Below, one piece after another: positions 35,245 to 46,384 of a stretch of 64,000 bases of DNA. Origin of the DNA: Vitrella brassicaformis (Eukaryota > Sar > Vitrellaceae); NCBI GenBank assembly GCA_001179505.1, contig CDMY01000294.1:1-64000 (forward strand), in the 5' to 3' direction. Under the pieces are notes generated by a model. It was not told where the DNA came from. It saw only the letters and a list, made by a program, of their open reading frames with translations, and made no database searches. Made by a program: the position numbers and the translations under genes. Positions within the stretch are counted from its first letter, which is position 1. The number at the start of each line of letters is the position of its first letter.

Positions 35245-35718
35245 TGCTGTCGGCTGAATCAGGCCGTCAAGCGAGAGATCCACTGCAGCAGGCCTTCATG
35301 CGCATTCGGGCAGCATCTGCAGTGCCTTCTTCTCTTCGGTTTGCTCTCGGGGAGTGCGAGCTTTCTTTGCGAGCTTAGCAATTTCGATGAGTCAAACACC
35401 ACCAAATCAAACCGCTGATCCTCCCTGGCAGCAGCAACGGCGCTGTGCTGCGATCCAAAACGGCAGCTGGTTAACTGGCTCGTTACCGGCCGCGGATCGG
35501 CGAGCGGTGCGGATTCGTTAGCTGCTCTCGAGAGCTATCTCGACTCCCTCTCGTCTTCCACGTCACGGTGTCTTCCGCAGACAGCCTTTGCCACCTCGAA
35601 TCAAGCCGCAACTCCATCCAGCTTCTCTCGTCCCTCGGCAGCTCTTTCTTCCTTTGTCAGCCCTTGGTCCCTTATATCTCTTGTGCAGCCAGCCACCTAC
35701 CCAGCCATCAAGATCAAG
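35245..35718. promoter_or_regulatory. divergent spacer with TGCGAGCT
   Basis: This separates the plastid-type asparaginyl-tRNA synthetase (-) and the Tyr/His-rich gene (+). It contains TGCGAGCT at 35355-35362 and a second GCGAGCT at 35369-35375. The stretch 35550-35718 is pyrimidine-rich and is probably the 5' untranslated region of the + gene. Confidence 0.4.
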
Positions 35719-36829
35719 ATGCGTCGCACCTTCACGGTCCTCGCCCTCTTCGCCTGCCTGGCCTTCGCGGCTGCAACCGGCCCTGAGCCTCCGGCTGCTG
35801 AGACTCAGCCTGCTGTGGCCGACCCTGCTGTGGCCGAGCCTGCTGATGCAACCCCTGTGACGACAGACGACGACCCGGCAGCCGCTGACCCAGAGGAGCC
35901 TGAGGTCGAGGAGGAGGTGCCTCCTCCCCCTCCTGAGGGTCTTCTGGAGATGCCTCCTCCTGACGACGAAGAGGAAGATGAAGGTGCGTTGGTGGCACGT
36001 GTCGTGTAGATGCCTGCTTGTGTCGCTCACTCTCGTGCTCTGTCTGTCTGTCTGTCTGTCTGTCTGTGTGTCTCTGGGTGTGTCTCAGGTGCCCGCCGTC
36101 AGCTCGGCCACAAGTACGGGTATCACAGCTACTACAGGCCTTACCACTACGGCTACTATTATCCCTACTACGGCTACCACCACTACAAGTATTATGGCAA
36201 GAAATACGGCCACCACCGCAGCCTGAAAGCAGCAGAGACCGCAGAAGACAACGAAGGTACGATCAGAGGCCCACTACACACACACACACGCACGCACCCA
36301 CAACACACACATTCCTGCCTCGGTGTGTGGTGTCGGTGTGCTCATGTCAGCAGAGGCCCCCGACCGTCAGCTCGGCCACAAGCATTACGGGCATCACGGC
36401 TATTACTACCCTTACCACTACGGCTATTACTACCCCTACTACGGCTACCACCACTACAAGCATTATGGCAAGAAGCACGGCCACTACCGCCGCCTGAGAG
36501 CTCCGCAGGGTGAGTGACGTGACCATCACAGATGCTGGGGCTGGGCTTAGCTCGTGTCATGTCACCTTTGTTGTGTGGTGTGTTGTGGTGTGTTGTGGTG
36601 TGTTGTGGTGTGTTGTGGTGTGTTGTGGTGTGTTGTGGTGTGTTGTGGTGTGTTGTCAGGTGCTGATGCGCCTCAGGAGGCTGCTGACACTGCCGACGCA
36701 CCCGGCCGTGAGCTCGGCCACAAGAAGCATTATGGTCACAGCTACTACTACCCTTACCACTACGGCTATTATTACCCCTACTACGGCTACCACCACTACC
36801 ACAAGTATGGCAAGTACGGCCACCATTGA
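35719..36829 (+). CDS. secreted Tyr/His-rich protein built of repeated exons
   Basis: Four exons. Exon 1 encodes a signal peptide (MRRTFTVLALFACLAFAAA) and an acidic Pro/Ala/Glu-rich segment ending PPDDEEEDE. Exons 2, 3 and 4 each encode one copy of a module that opens with QLGHK or ELGHK and continues into Tyr/His/Gly-rich sequence such as YHYGYYYPYYGYHHYKYYGK. All three internal introns interrupt codons at phase 1, so the modules are symmetric exons that can be duplicated without breaking the frame. Such Tyr density suits dityrosine cross-linking or metal binding in an extracellular wall. Tyr-rich secreted proteins of apicomplexan oocyst walls are an analogy, not a demonstrated homology. 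Intron 3 carries a GTGTT-type tandem repeat (36572-36655). The stop is at 36827-36829. Confidence 0.85.
36572..36655. repeat. 12-base tandem repeat in intron
   Basis: About seven copies of a TGTTGTGGTGTG unit in the third intron of the Tyr/His-rich gene, running to its acceptor. Confidence 0.85.
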
Positions 36830-38063
36830 GTGTGAGACACACTTAGCCAGCCGAGGGCGTCGGTGGTGAACTGTCTCGTTGCGTGTCTGACTAACTAAAC
36901 AACACGATGTGCGCAATCCCCTGCCCTGTTGTGCTGTCCGTGTGGTGGGGGGGAGGGGGAGGGGAGGGAGAGGGCCAGCCAGTGACCGACAGCAGTCAGT
37001 GATGCGAGGGCACACTCGGGGGCACACTGGGGTTTCCCACTTGTTCGTGCCGTGTGTCTCCATCCATTGGTCGCTCTGTTTCTGGCCCCTCTCTCTCTCT
37101 GCCTACCTTTCTCTCCTCCTGTGCGTGGCGTGACTGTGGGTGTGAGGGTATTTGTCGTGCGTGGCTGGTTGACCAATCGGTAGGTCGGCAGCTGGAATTA
37201 ACAGACAGACAGAGAGACAGACAGACAGACGGACAGCACTCACCGAGCTCTCTGTTTTTCATGTCCATCATGTGTTTTTCCCGTTCTGTGCAGTACGTGT
37301 TGTCCGTCTCTCCGTCTGTGCATCTCACCTGTGCAGTCAGTGCCTATCTCTACTGCATGAATGAGCCTCGTCCCCACCGCACATGAGCAGCTCCGCTGTC
37401 CCCCTGTGTGCCAAGCTCGTCGGCAGACAGGGGGAGGGCGGGGCGGGCGGGGGGGCGGGCGCTAAGTTTATGAAGGGAAGGAAGGGACAGCCAGGGAGGG
37501 AGGGAGCAAGGGAGGGCGAATGGTCCTTTTCGGTTTTTGGCAGAGCGTTCAGTTCGGCAAGGCAGGCAGGCACTGGTCGTGGGGCATGGTGCCTGCGACA
37601 CACGACTGTGTGGAACGTGTGATTGTACTGTATTTCTCTCTGCGTATATTTCTCGCAATCAGTCAATGCAGTCAGTCAGTCGGATGGATGGTGACACTGC
37701 GAGGCAACAAACGTGTTGCTTGCATGGGCCGCTGGGTGCACGTCTGTGTGTCTGGGGGTCTTCATCGCATCGCAGTCGATGCCATCGAGGATGCATGGTG
37801 ACACTGGTGGTGGGTGGGACGCACGGATTGGATTAATCAACTGGTCAATCACACCAGAATAACGCAGATTGACTGACGCACAAACATACAAATGATTAAC
37901 ACTGAGACGGGTCCTCTCAACCCAGCCGCAGTAACGAATTAAGACGTCACACATCCGGTCCACCCATCGTATCCACCCACATACATCCAATGCTTCTGTT
38001 CACACACCAGAAAAAAGCCCCCGTGCCTGTCCCGAGGCAAGCAGAGCATATACCCACACGACT
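36830..38063. other. convergent spacer of 1.2 kb, no gene
   Basis: This lies between the stops of the Tyr/His-rich gene (+) and the transglutaminase-like gene (-). It contains purine-rich, CAGA and GTGTG stretches. No coherent frame with splice sites was found. Confidence 0.55.
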
Positions 38064-39584
38064 CTACCTCTCAACCACCTCAGCCGCCCCACCACCATCA
38101 TTACGGCTCCCTTCAGCCATGACCTCCCCCTCCCCGCTCACCACCTCTTTCGGACACAGTGAGAGGTACCACTTGGTGCGCTCCACACCATGCACGTACG
38201 TCACCGACCAGTCCCACGACACAGGGAACACGGCCGAGGCGTCGTGTCCCTGCCCGCCCGGCTTGAATGTGGTGGCGTAGATGGAGTGGTTGCCTGCGCC
38301 CGGTTGCGACGTGCTGATGGGGTAAGGAAAGAACCAACCCCGGTCGAGGCCCTTGGGGGTGTACTCGTGGGCACCTGAGAGCCAGACAGACAGACAGACA
38401 GACGGACGGATAAGACAACCGCATACAACCAACCAATGCAGACAAACCTGAGGGGTGGGTGGGTGGGGATATGTGGGCTCGGCTCGACCTACCTGTGAAT
38501 TGCCACTGTCCGTCCGCCCATATCTCGAGCCAGTTGTGGTTGCCGCCCGCAGGGGTGTTCCATATCGGAATTCCTACACCGCCAGCCAGCCAGATTGGAA
38601 GGCAGACAACACCCACACACAAACAACACATGCATTGATTGCACCATGACAATACACAGACGTCCTGGACACCCACCTGCCACTCTCGCAGGAATGCCCA
38701 CACTCCTGCACGCAGATGCTATGAGTATCGACAGGCCGGTGCACGAGGCGTTCCGGGCCTCTATCACGTCCAGAGGGCTCATGACGGCCGGCGTCCTGTC
38801 CGCTACAAACACTATCGGGGGCTCCCATGTCGACCAGATGTACTCGTTGAGCAGCTGGGCTGCCGCCCGGAGGGAGGAAGGGCTGGGGGGGTGGACGGAC
38901 AGCACCTTGCTGGCGTGAGAGTAGAGCACCGGCCGCCACGACTCTCGCTGCACCAAATCCACTCACCCACGAATGACCGACACACACACACACAGAGGGA
39001 AGTAAGGTGGTGCCTGTGTATACGTGTGTGTGGGAATGGTGGTCGGGTCGGTTGCTCACCGGCTCGTCAAAGTATGCGTAGGGCAGGACGTCATTGAGGA
39101 AGACCTCCCACGGCACCTCCTTGGCCCAGGGGAACTCCTCCCGAGCCTTGAGAGAGTACTGCACATGCTCCATCAGGTAGCCGAGAGACAGCCGCGCCAC
39201 GTCGACCTGCGGCATGAACTGCACCAAGAAGTGCAGACACTGCCACTCATCCGCAGACAGCCGGCCCTCCAAGCCAGCCACATCCTCCACGCGCAGCCCT
39301 TCCTCCGCACTGCTCCTCCCCGCAGCCAGACGCTTCTGCACCGTCTCGGAGAGCCTCTCAACATGCGACCGCTCTATTTGCGCGGTCACCGTGGGCATGG
39401 CGACGGTGTCTGCTGGCCGTGGGCGGTGGTGTGAGGCGCGTGGCGTGTGGCCGAACTTAGTTGCAGTAGGCGCGATGAATGTGGGCGGGCCGTGGACTGC
39501 AGCCGAGCACCAGATGGAAGAGAGGGCGATGAGAGAGGCTATTCGGGTCTCCTGTAAGCCAGCCTGCGAGCGGGCAGCTCCCAT
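38064..39584 (-). CDS. secreted transglutaminase-like protein
   Basis: About 5 exons. The start at 39584 (MGAARSQAGLQETR) is followed by a hydrophobic stretch, IASLIALSSIWCSAAVHG, that reads as a signal peptide; a later ATG (MPTVTAQ) would drop it. The N-terminal half is helical (LSADEWQCLHFLVQFMPQVD). The papain-like transglutaminase core carries the catalytic Cys in EARNASCTGLSILIASACRS and the His in GGNHNWLEIWADGQWQF. The third (Asp) residue may lie in the following segment. The C-terminus, with WSVTYVHGVERTKWYLSL, ends VVER at the TAG (38066-38064). Family members are transglutaminases, peptidases or peptide N-glycanases; which one applies is not clear. It is divergent from the Sec14 gene, ATGs 158 bases apart. 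Confidence 0.82.
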
Positions 39585-39741
39585 CTGCGGCCAATCTGCG
39601 GTGAGAAGTACGCCGTCAGCTGAGGAGAGGAACGTCCACCAGCGCAAGCAGCGAGTGGCTCAGATAAGAAGCATTCTCCTGAAGCATGAAGAATCCCTCC
39701 AGGCTAAGCTCTAAGCTTGCAGATGGGTCGAGGAAAGAATC

Positions 39742-41067
39742 ATGGCGACCAAGGAAGATGGCAGTGCTGCTGGAGCAGGACCAGTCGGGCTGGTGGCGCC
39801 CAGCAAGGAAAGTTTGAATGAATCACTCGGAAAGCTGAGCTCTGGCGACGATGCAATCCGCACAGCAGTTGACTCTTTCGCTCTTGAAGTTGGGGAGGCT
39901 GTCGACGATGAGACGGCAGTGCGCTTCCTGCGCGCAAGGGGGTACAAAACAGACTAGGAATGCAACGTGCTCGTGGTGTGCAATGCCATGATGATGGGTG
40001 CTGGTGTCTGTCTGTGCAGATGGGACGTGAGCAAGGCAGCGACGATGTACAGAAAGCACCTGACGTTTCGGAAAGAGAGGATGGATGAGCACAAGATGGT
40101 GTGTGAGCCGTGTGTGGCAGATCCAAAGGTGGGTGAGAACTCTTATCATCCCAGCTGGCTGACAGCGACACTGAGGACTTCCGCTGATGCCCCGCTATGC
40201 TGATGCCCCGCTGTGTCTGTTGTGCTATTGCCGTATGTTATGTGTGTGTGTGTGTGCTGCCTGCAGTCGCACTGCTTCCTTATCATCGGTGGATGTCGAA
40301 AGAACCGGCCTGTATTGTATGGGAACTCTCCTCGGTAGGCATAGGCATCACGCGACCAACTGACTGACTCACTGGGTGCGCTGATTGTGTGTGTGTTGCC
40401 CTCCCTCGTGCATATCTGTCAGTGCTGCGATGACGGACGCGCCATCGCAGCTGCATCACGTCATCTGCACCCTGGACCGGGCATTCACGGTGCCCGACAC
40501 AGCGCCGCAGTGGGTGTGGTGTGTGGACTTCAACGGCTTCGGGCTGTCGCATGCCGTGAACGTCCAGCTGGCAAAGGTGAGTGAGGAGGGGAGGGAGTAA
40601 AAGCACGGGATGGTCATCGAGGCCAATCAATCAATGCATGTACTGTATTGGATTCAGGATTGCGTAAGCACATTCAGCAACCATTTCCCAGAGCGGCTTG
40701 GGCTGCTTGTCCTGCTCGACCCGCCGACTGTTTTCCAGGCGTTGTGGTCCGTCGTGTCGCCTTTACTGGACCGCAACACGGCAGCCAAGGTGCGGTTCGT
40801 CAGGGCCAAGGAGACGGATGGCTTTCTGGATGAGCTGCTGCCAAGGTGAGCTAGCCGACACTCGCGTCTTGTCCGAGCGTCCAGCAACATCCGTGTGTTT
40901 GCTCATGCAGTGCTGAGAAGGAGTGGCTGCAAGCTGTCCGTGTGATGCGGCCTGTCCCTGGGAACCTCCCGCCGCTTCCTCTCTCGGCAAAGCCATTCGC
41001 TATGACGCCTAGTGCCGATAATGCGGGAGAGCCGGCTGGGGGAGAGGAGTTGAGGAGAGGAGGGTGA
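39742..41067 (+). CDS. Sec14-like CRAL-TRIO lipid-binding protein
   Basis: Cytosolic phosphatidylinositol/lipid transfer protein type, about 6 exons. The N-terminal CRAL-TRIO-N helix pair is spliced as AVRFLRARG plus WDVSKAATMYRKHLTFRK, with a phase-2 junction at the GTACAA donor. The lipid-binding core has HCFLIIGGCRKNRPVLYGN, WVWCVDFNGFGLSHAVNVQL, FSNHFPERLGLLVLLDPPTV and AKVRFVRAKETDGFLDELLP, all in family order. A Pro-rich tail ends ELRRGG. At about 300 residues the length is usual for the family. Ligand unknown. The start ATG at 39742 gives a short disordered leader without signal peptide. Confidence 0.88.
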
Positions 41068-42228
41068 CGGTGCGTGGATGGATGGATGGATGGATGCTGC
41101 AAAGAAGGCACGGACACCTTCTTGAAGGCACGGACACCTTCTTTGTTGATACGTACAGGGGTGCGCCGTGTTTCGGGAGAGAGAGATGAATGGATGGCCA
41201 TTTTGTTTGTCGCTCTTCTGCACTCACTTGCAAGACTCTTTCTTGTTTTGCTTGCAATGCATGGCGGGGACGATACGCACTGACTGAGTCATCAATCATT
41301 ATGTCGCTGGTATGACCTCCCTGCTCATCTGGTACAGCCGCCCTCATACGCCAAGGATGGTCAGCATTCACGCGACTGCCCAATGTTCACAAGCTGTGTG
41401 CGGCGTCCCCGCGCCCCTGTGTGTGTTTGTGCAGGCTGCGAACAGCGCCATAGAAGACGCGGTGCTGCTATTCGAGACACTCGAACGCTACGGATTTTGC
41501 AGTGACGATAGGCCGGTGTGCGCCTGCCATGGCACACGTGCCGGCCAATGTGCGATCTGCGTGGACCTCGGATGGCCGAAATAAGGCGGATGGGCAGGAA
41601 AGAGCTCAATAAGAAATACGTCAGTGGGCCGGTGAAGGAGACGCATGGTCGGTGCAGGTGAGTAGTTTGGTGCGTGGGATGATGTTGCGTTGTGCGTCGG
41701 ATGAGATGCCGTTCACGGGGAATGCTCACCTGTATGGTGGCGTGAGACGCAGACTCGCCACGACGGCTAAAGATGACTCGTGTGTCGGTTGTGTATGGGG
41801 CGTCGTCAATGAGCTGGAATAGCTCTGTTTTGTGCTGTAGAGAGCTTTCACGTATCTGTCTGAATGCAGCAATGACACAATGCACCAAAAGACGGTCCAA
41901 ATGCACTCACTACGAAGAGACGGCACTATCCGCTCCTCCATCACTCACTCACCGCATCCTCCCTCTTGAACAACTCTTCGCCCCCCGCCAATCCCTGCCC
42001 CCAGATGTCAAAGTGCGAAGACAAACAAAACGTGACAGACACCTTCTGACTGCGGAAAAGAAAGGTGTGTGGGGTTTGGGTGTTCGTGTGTGTATGATTG
42101 GCACAGCTTACATACCGTGTGTCTGTCACATCAATGTAGACAGCCATCCAGCAGAGAGACAGAAATACCAGCAAGCAGGCAGTACAGCAAAAACGGGAAG
42201 ATGGTACGTACAGCAAAAGCTGCTCATG
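41068..42228. other. spacer with two orphan exon-like frames
   Basis: A stretch of 1.2 kb between the Sec14 gene (+) and the end of the hydrolase gene (-). On +, after a good acceptor near 41433, a frame to 41584 begins AANSAIEDAVLLFETLERYG, which resembles the C-terminal FAD-binding motif of flavin monooxygenases but has no partner exons. On -, 41726-41870 encodes QIRESSLQHKTELFQLIDDA and more, ending at a donor-like GTGAGC, also without clear partners. Either may be a decayed fragment or chance. A 20-base tandem duplication lies at about 41104-41146. Confidence 0.3.
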
Positions 42229-43640
42229 TCATGACCCTCTTTCAAACTGCTGCTGGCCAGCCTTCTTTTGGCTGTACAGCAGGCTGAGCACGAGGCTTCG
42301 CGCCTCCTCTGGTTTCCCCATCGTATCCACTTGGCGATCGATCATCGTCTGCCACGCATGGCGCAGCACGGGGTTGGGGTAGTCCTGGTCGTCCAGGCGG
42401 ACCTGCGGCGTGTGGTAGCCGTGGCCATAAAGCCGGCCGCCCAGTTTGTTGTTGAACCGGCTGCAGTCGATCTCCCACACGTTCTTGTGCACTCTGTCCA
42501 TTTTCGCTGGCCCCAGCCGGCCTATCCGCTGGCGCCACCCGCTGGGGATACGGCCGAGACTGTACGTCAGAGGGAGGTCATCAGACGCGTAGTATCTGAT
42601 ACACACACACACACACACACACATGGACACAGAGAGAGATACATATACACACATGTGCAACACAACACATACACAGACACACGGTCCGCTGCCATGCAGA
42701 TGGACGACGGCTCGTCGAGCACGTTGTTGGGCACATCGGCGGCCACCATGAAGATATCGCGGAATATGCCTTCTATGGGATACATCTCGTCCGCACGAAT
42801 GAGCGTCTGCCACAGCACGCGGTTGCCCATAGAATGTGCCATGATGCTCACGTTCTTCTGCATGAGCAGGTCGGTCTCCGGGTCGGGCAGCTGGTTGGTG
42901 AGCATTCGCTCGTCGGCTCGCAGCACCTTCGCAAGCACTCGCTCGAATCCACACACGGACGCATATGCTCGCCGGCGGTCATCCCAATAGTCCCGGATGA
43001 TGCCGATCTTGTCGCCGCATGGCCAGATGAGACCCACCACCTTCACCCTGCCGGCGTCGTCCCCTCTCTCAGCAGCCATCGTGTTGAACTGCGCTTGGAT
43101 CTTGGCCGTCTCGTCGAGCGCATCTGTGGGCTGCACGTTGAAGCCATGGATGGAGAACAGGATGGTCTCGGCCTTGCTGTTGCGCAGACGCGCCAGGAAT
43201 TTCTCAGAGAAGATCTCCTTGTGTTCATCGTCGGTGCCGCTCTCGCAAAAGTGGACGTTTCCTGAGGCGTCGTTATTCTTCTCGTCGAAGCTGACGGAAG
43301 TGGGCTGTGATGCGGCTTGCCCGACCGATTCCTCACCATCAGGCACGTTCATTCGGTGGTTGGTGATGAAGAGGAGCTCTCTGCGTGGACGTGCACACAT
43401 TACATTCATGCATAATCAGACAATGAAGGGACGGCTGGGCCGCTCGTCTTTGATGTGCGTAACTCACTCGTCGGGGTCCACTTTATTGTTTCGGCCTTGG
43501 AGCGACGTAATGCGGCGCTTCAACGGAGATCCATTAATGGGCCCATGCGTGTGCAAGAAGCCAGCTGGCGTGCCTGCCGAGATGTCATGGCAGCGCACAA
43601 CAGGGAAGGCGACGCACAGCAGAAGGCCCAAGAACTTCAT
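42229..43640 (-). CDS. secreted alpha/beta hydrolase (DUF900 type)
   Basis: Three main exons. The start at 43640 gives a signal peptide, MKFLGLLLCVAFPVVRC, so the protein enters the secretory pathway. The second exon holds RRELLFITNHRMN, then the hydrolase strand ETILFSIHGFNVQPTDAL with the HGF oxyanion-type motif, VKVVGLIWPCGDKIGIIRDY, and the nucleophile elbow VSIMAHSMGNRVLWQTLI (Ser in AHSMGN). After DIFMVAADVPNNV and an intron containing a CA run comes the last exon (DDLPLTYSLGRIPSGWRQRI ... KAGQQQFERGS). The spacing fits DUF900-type hydrolases; the substrate is unknown. It is divergent from the kinase gene. Confidence 0.8.
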
Positions 43641-43816
43641 TGCCTGACTCTGGTGCCTGACACAAAAGCACTCGTCATGCAACTCCCGGTCAAATGGGAA
43701 GAACCATACAGCATATAACCTTTGCGCTCACCGTTCTTTTGTCGGTCCTCCGGAGGTGGTTGTCAAGAGGGAGAGCAACGAAACCCAAAAGCCCGCACGG
43801 AAGAGGGAGGCACTCA

Positions 43817-45987
43817 TTGCAAATGGCAAGGCTGCAAGCAGATATCTGATCACCGCACAACAAACGGGGCGGGTCCAAGACGTGAGACGGCAGCTCTTCG
43901 TCTTTTTCCCCGCCCCCACGACCAGCGCTGGTCAGTGCATGCATGCAAGCGTGTTCTGTCGCCCCCCTCTTTTCAGCTCTACTGTCATCTGTTTCCGAGT
44001 TTTGCTCTTCGTTAACCTATCAGCACTCACCTGCCGTCCCTCAGCCTTCTTCAGCCACACCCGGCGACGCCCGCCGGCCATCACAAACCGCCCTGCGATG
44101 GCCTTCAAAGGCCACAACGCCCTTGCATCTGGGCGATTTGACATCGCTGCGAGGCCGCTGGGCACGGGCAGCCATTCCACTGTGTTCAAGGCCAAGGATA
44201 AAGCCTACACGGACCCGAGCCGTTCCTTCGCACTCAAAATCTACGACCCTCAGCGGCCGGATGAGGCGGCGGGCAGCACCGTCCACCCATCTAACAACAA
44301 CGAGATGCTGGCCTTCGATCTTCTGCAGTCCATCGCGGAGACCAAGACCATCGCCAGCGGCATACCCCCCGGCTTTTACCGCCGCGCCTGGCACCCCAAC
44401 GTCGTCAGACGATATGGCCACCACATGGCTAGCAAGAGCACTTGGCACGGGGACCAGTGGCTGCTGCTCGAACTGCTGGAGGGGGCTCAGTCGCTGGGGC
44501 GGTGCTCGAAGGTATCGGCCTTTGAGGCCAAGGCGGTGCTCTACGAGCTGCTCCGCATGCTGGCCTTCCTGCACCAGAATGACATCGCCCACGGCGACAT
44601 CTCTTCGGAGAACCTGGTGGTCTGCAGAAAGATCGAGGGGCTGCCGCTGCTGAACGCCATCGACTTCGGCCTCAGTGTCCATGCCAAGACGCAGCAGGCG
44701 ATGGGGGCCGCCGAGAGTGAGCGGGGGCTTCAGGGGGCGAGGGGCACTCCGGGCTACTTCACGCCCGAGATGACCTGGCCGTACGCGGCACACAGCGACC
44801 CCAAGGGTATCCACTCAGCCAGCCAGGATATCACAGAGAGGCGAGAAAGGGACAATGCCCTATGGACAATGCCTTATCCCTCTGTGTCTGTCTGTCCTTG
44901 ATGTGTGGATGCCTCCATTCAGGCTCACCCATGTTCCAGAGGTATGACGAGAGGAAGGGAGACATCTTCCAGGCCGGCGTCGTGGCCGTCGAGGTGGCCA
45001 CGGGCAAGAACGCCGCCAAGGACCTCTTCCCTCTCGCCAGAGTCACCAAGCAGGGCGTGGCGCAGCTGTCACGGCAGCTCTTCACGTTCACTGGACGGCC
45101 GGGCAACGAGGAGGCGGCGGCGATGGGATTCCCTCAGGGCCTGTTTAGCGATATCGAGGTCAGCAGTGCGGACGGCATAAAGGCCAAGCTGCGGCGATGG
45201 GGGGTGGGGGATGAGGGCCTTCTCGACGTGCTCTCCAAGTAAGACGGAGGCAGACACAGAGAGGTGTCCCATGTGCATTCAGCTCACTGTGTGTCTGTTA
45301 TGCGTTTGTTTGCCCTCAGGATGGTGTGTCTCCCGGGGTCACGCCACACAGCTGAGGAGCTCTCCATGCATCCCTACTTCACCCACGACGCGGCGCTGCA
45401 GCCCGTCGTCAAGGCGTACATCGACTGGGGCTTCCCCCCGCCACACACTATCCCCACCCCCACCGTCCCCGCCCCCCTCCCCCTCCCCCAGCCCACACAC
45501 ATCACCCCCACGGCCACCAACTCATCAATGGCCTCGTTGGGGTCGCCCCCTACGGACGACGAGCACATGATGGAGGTGGACGAGGAGGCGGACATGATGG
45601 TCATCGACCACTCACTGTGAGAGCAGACAGATGACCAGGCGGCCAGCCGAGGGCGCCTGTCTGTCTGGCTGTCTACGACTGTGTTTGACGAGAGGGATGG
45701 AGACAATTGAGGGGTGGCGAGATGTGACTGCGTAACTTAGCGGGACTGAGGGGGCGTTTGCCTTGCTACACGGATGCGTTGCCTGTGTGCAGCGATGAAT
45801 GGACGAGCCACTGATTGAGAGAGGGAGCTGGTTGCAGCACCTGTGTGTGCTGCAGCTGCGTGTGTCTGTCTGACTGACTATTTTTCCTGTCACTGTCTGT
45901 GTGTGCGAGTGTGCATATCTGTGAGGCGGCGAGCTGGACGGGATGCGCCAATGGGATGGACTCGATGATATGATTGCATCAATCAAA
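43817..45987 (+). repeat. inverted duplication, left arm
   Basis: About 2.17 kb that recurs inverted at 54672-57052. It covers the upstream spacer, the whole kinase gene with its introns, and about 370 bases downstream. The arms differ by scattered substitutions and small indels. The limits were set where matching stops: GCAAATGG next to GCTGCAAGCAGAT on the left, and GGGATGGACTCGAT on the right. Confidence 0.85.
44098..45620 (+). CDS. protein kinase, copy 1
   Basis: Ser/Thr-type kinase, three exons. Lobe N has GTGSHSTVFKAKD (Gly loop), FALKIYD (ATP-binding Lys) and NEMLAFDLL (helix C Glu). The catalytic loop is HGDISSENLVV, with Gly replacing the Arg of HRD. The metal-binding motif is AIDFGLS, and the activation segment ends GTPGYFTPEM. 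Exon 2 continues lobe C (SPMFQRYDERKGDIFQAGVV). Exon 3 encodes MHPYFTHDAAL, a Pro/Thr-rich stretch and an acidic end (DEEADMMVIDHSL). The start at 44098 is chosen because the upstream frame is shifted by one base in the second copy. No transmembrane segment is seen. All catalytic Lys, Asp and Asn residues are present, so it should be active. Group not assigned. Confidence 0.9.
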
Positions 45988-46384
45988 CCCAAACCGATAA
46001 CGTGGTGTCTACGACAGAACAGTGCCTCCACTGCTGACCAAAAGCCAGATTACCACGATCAGCGTCACTTGTGGTCAAATTTGGTCAGGACAAGAGATGA
46101 TGAACATTCGTATCTGTGTGTGCGTCCGCTAAGCTGGTTCTCCTTAGAAGCCATGGCGGATGTTGTCCATTCTCTTCGTCTGTTGAATGTTTGTGGGCGC
46201 GGCGCATCTTCCTGTTTAATGTCTTTCTTGTCTCCGCTCTCTCCAGCACGAGAACGAGATGTTCTCAGTCAGTGAGTCAGAAAGAACGTGATCGGCATTA
46301 TCTCGTCCCAATCCATTATCAAAAGAAACTTGGGACAAACGCGCGTGAGCCACACATGCACTTCATGTCTCTGGGCTATCTCAA
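45621..46384. other. convergent spacer, no gene
   Basis: This lies between kinase copy 1 (+) and the Cys-rich gene (-). The part to 45987 belongs to the inverted duplication. The rest has no supportable frame. Confidence 0.5.

Noticed and set aside
41104-41146. 20-base tandem duplication (AAGGCACGGACACCTTCTT).
   Set aside because: Short, two copies only and outside genes; more likely a local slip than a functional element.
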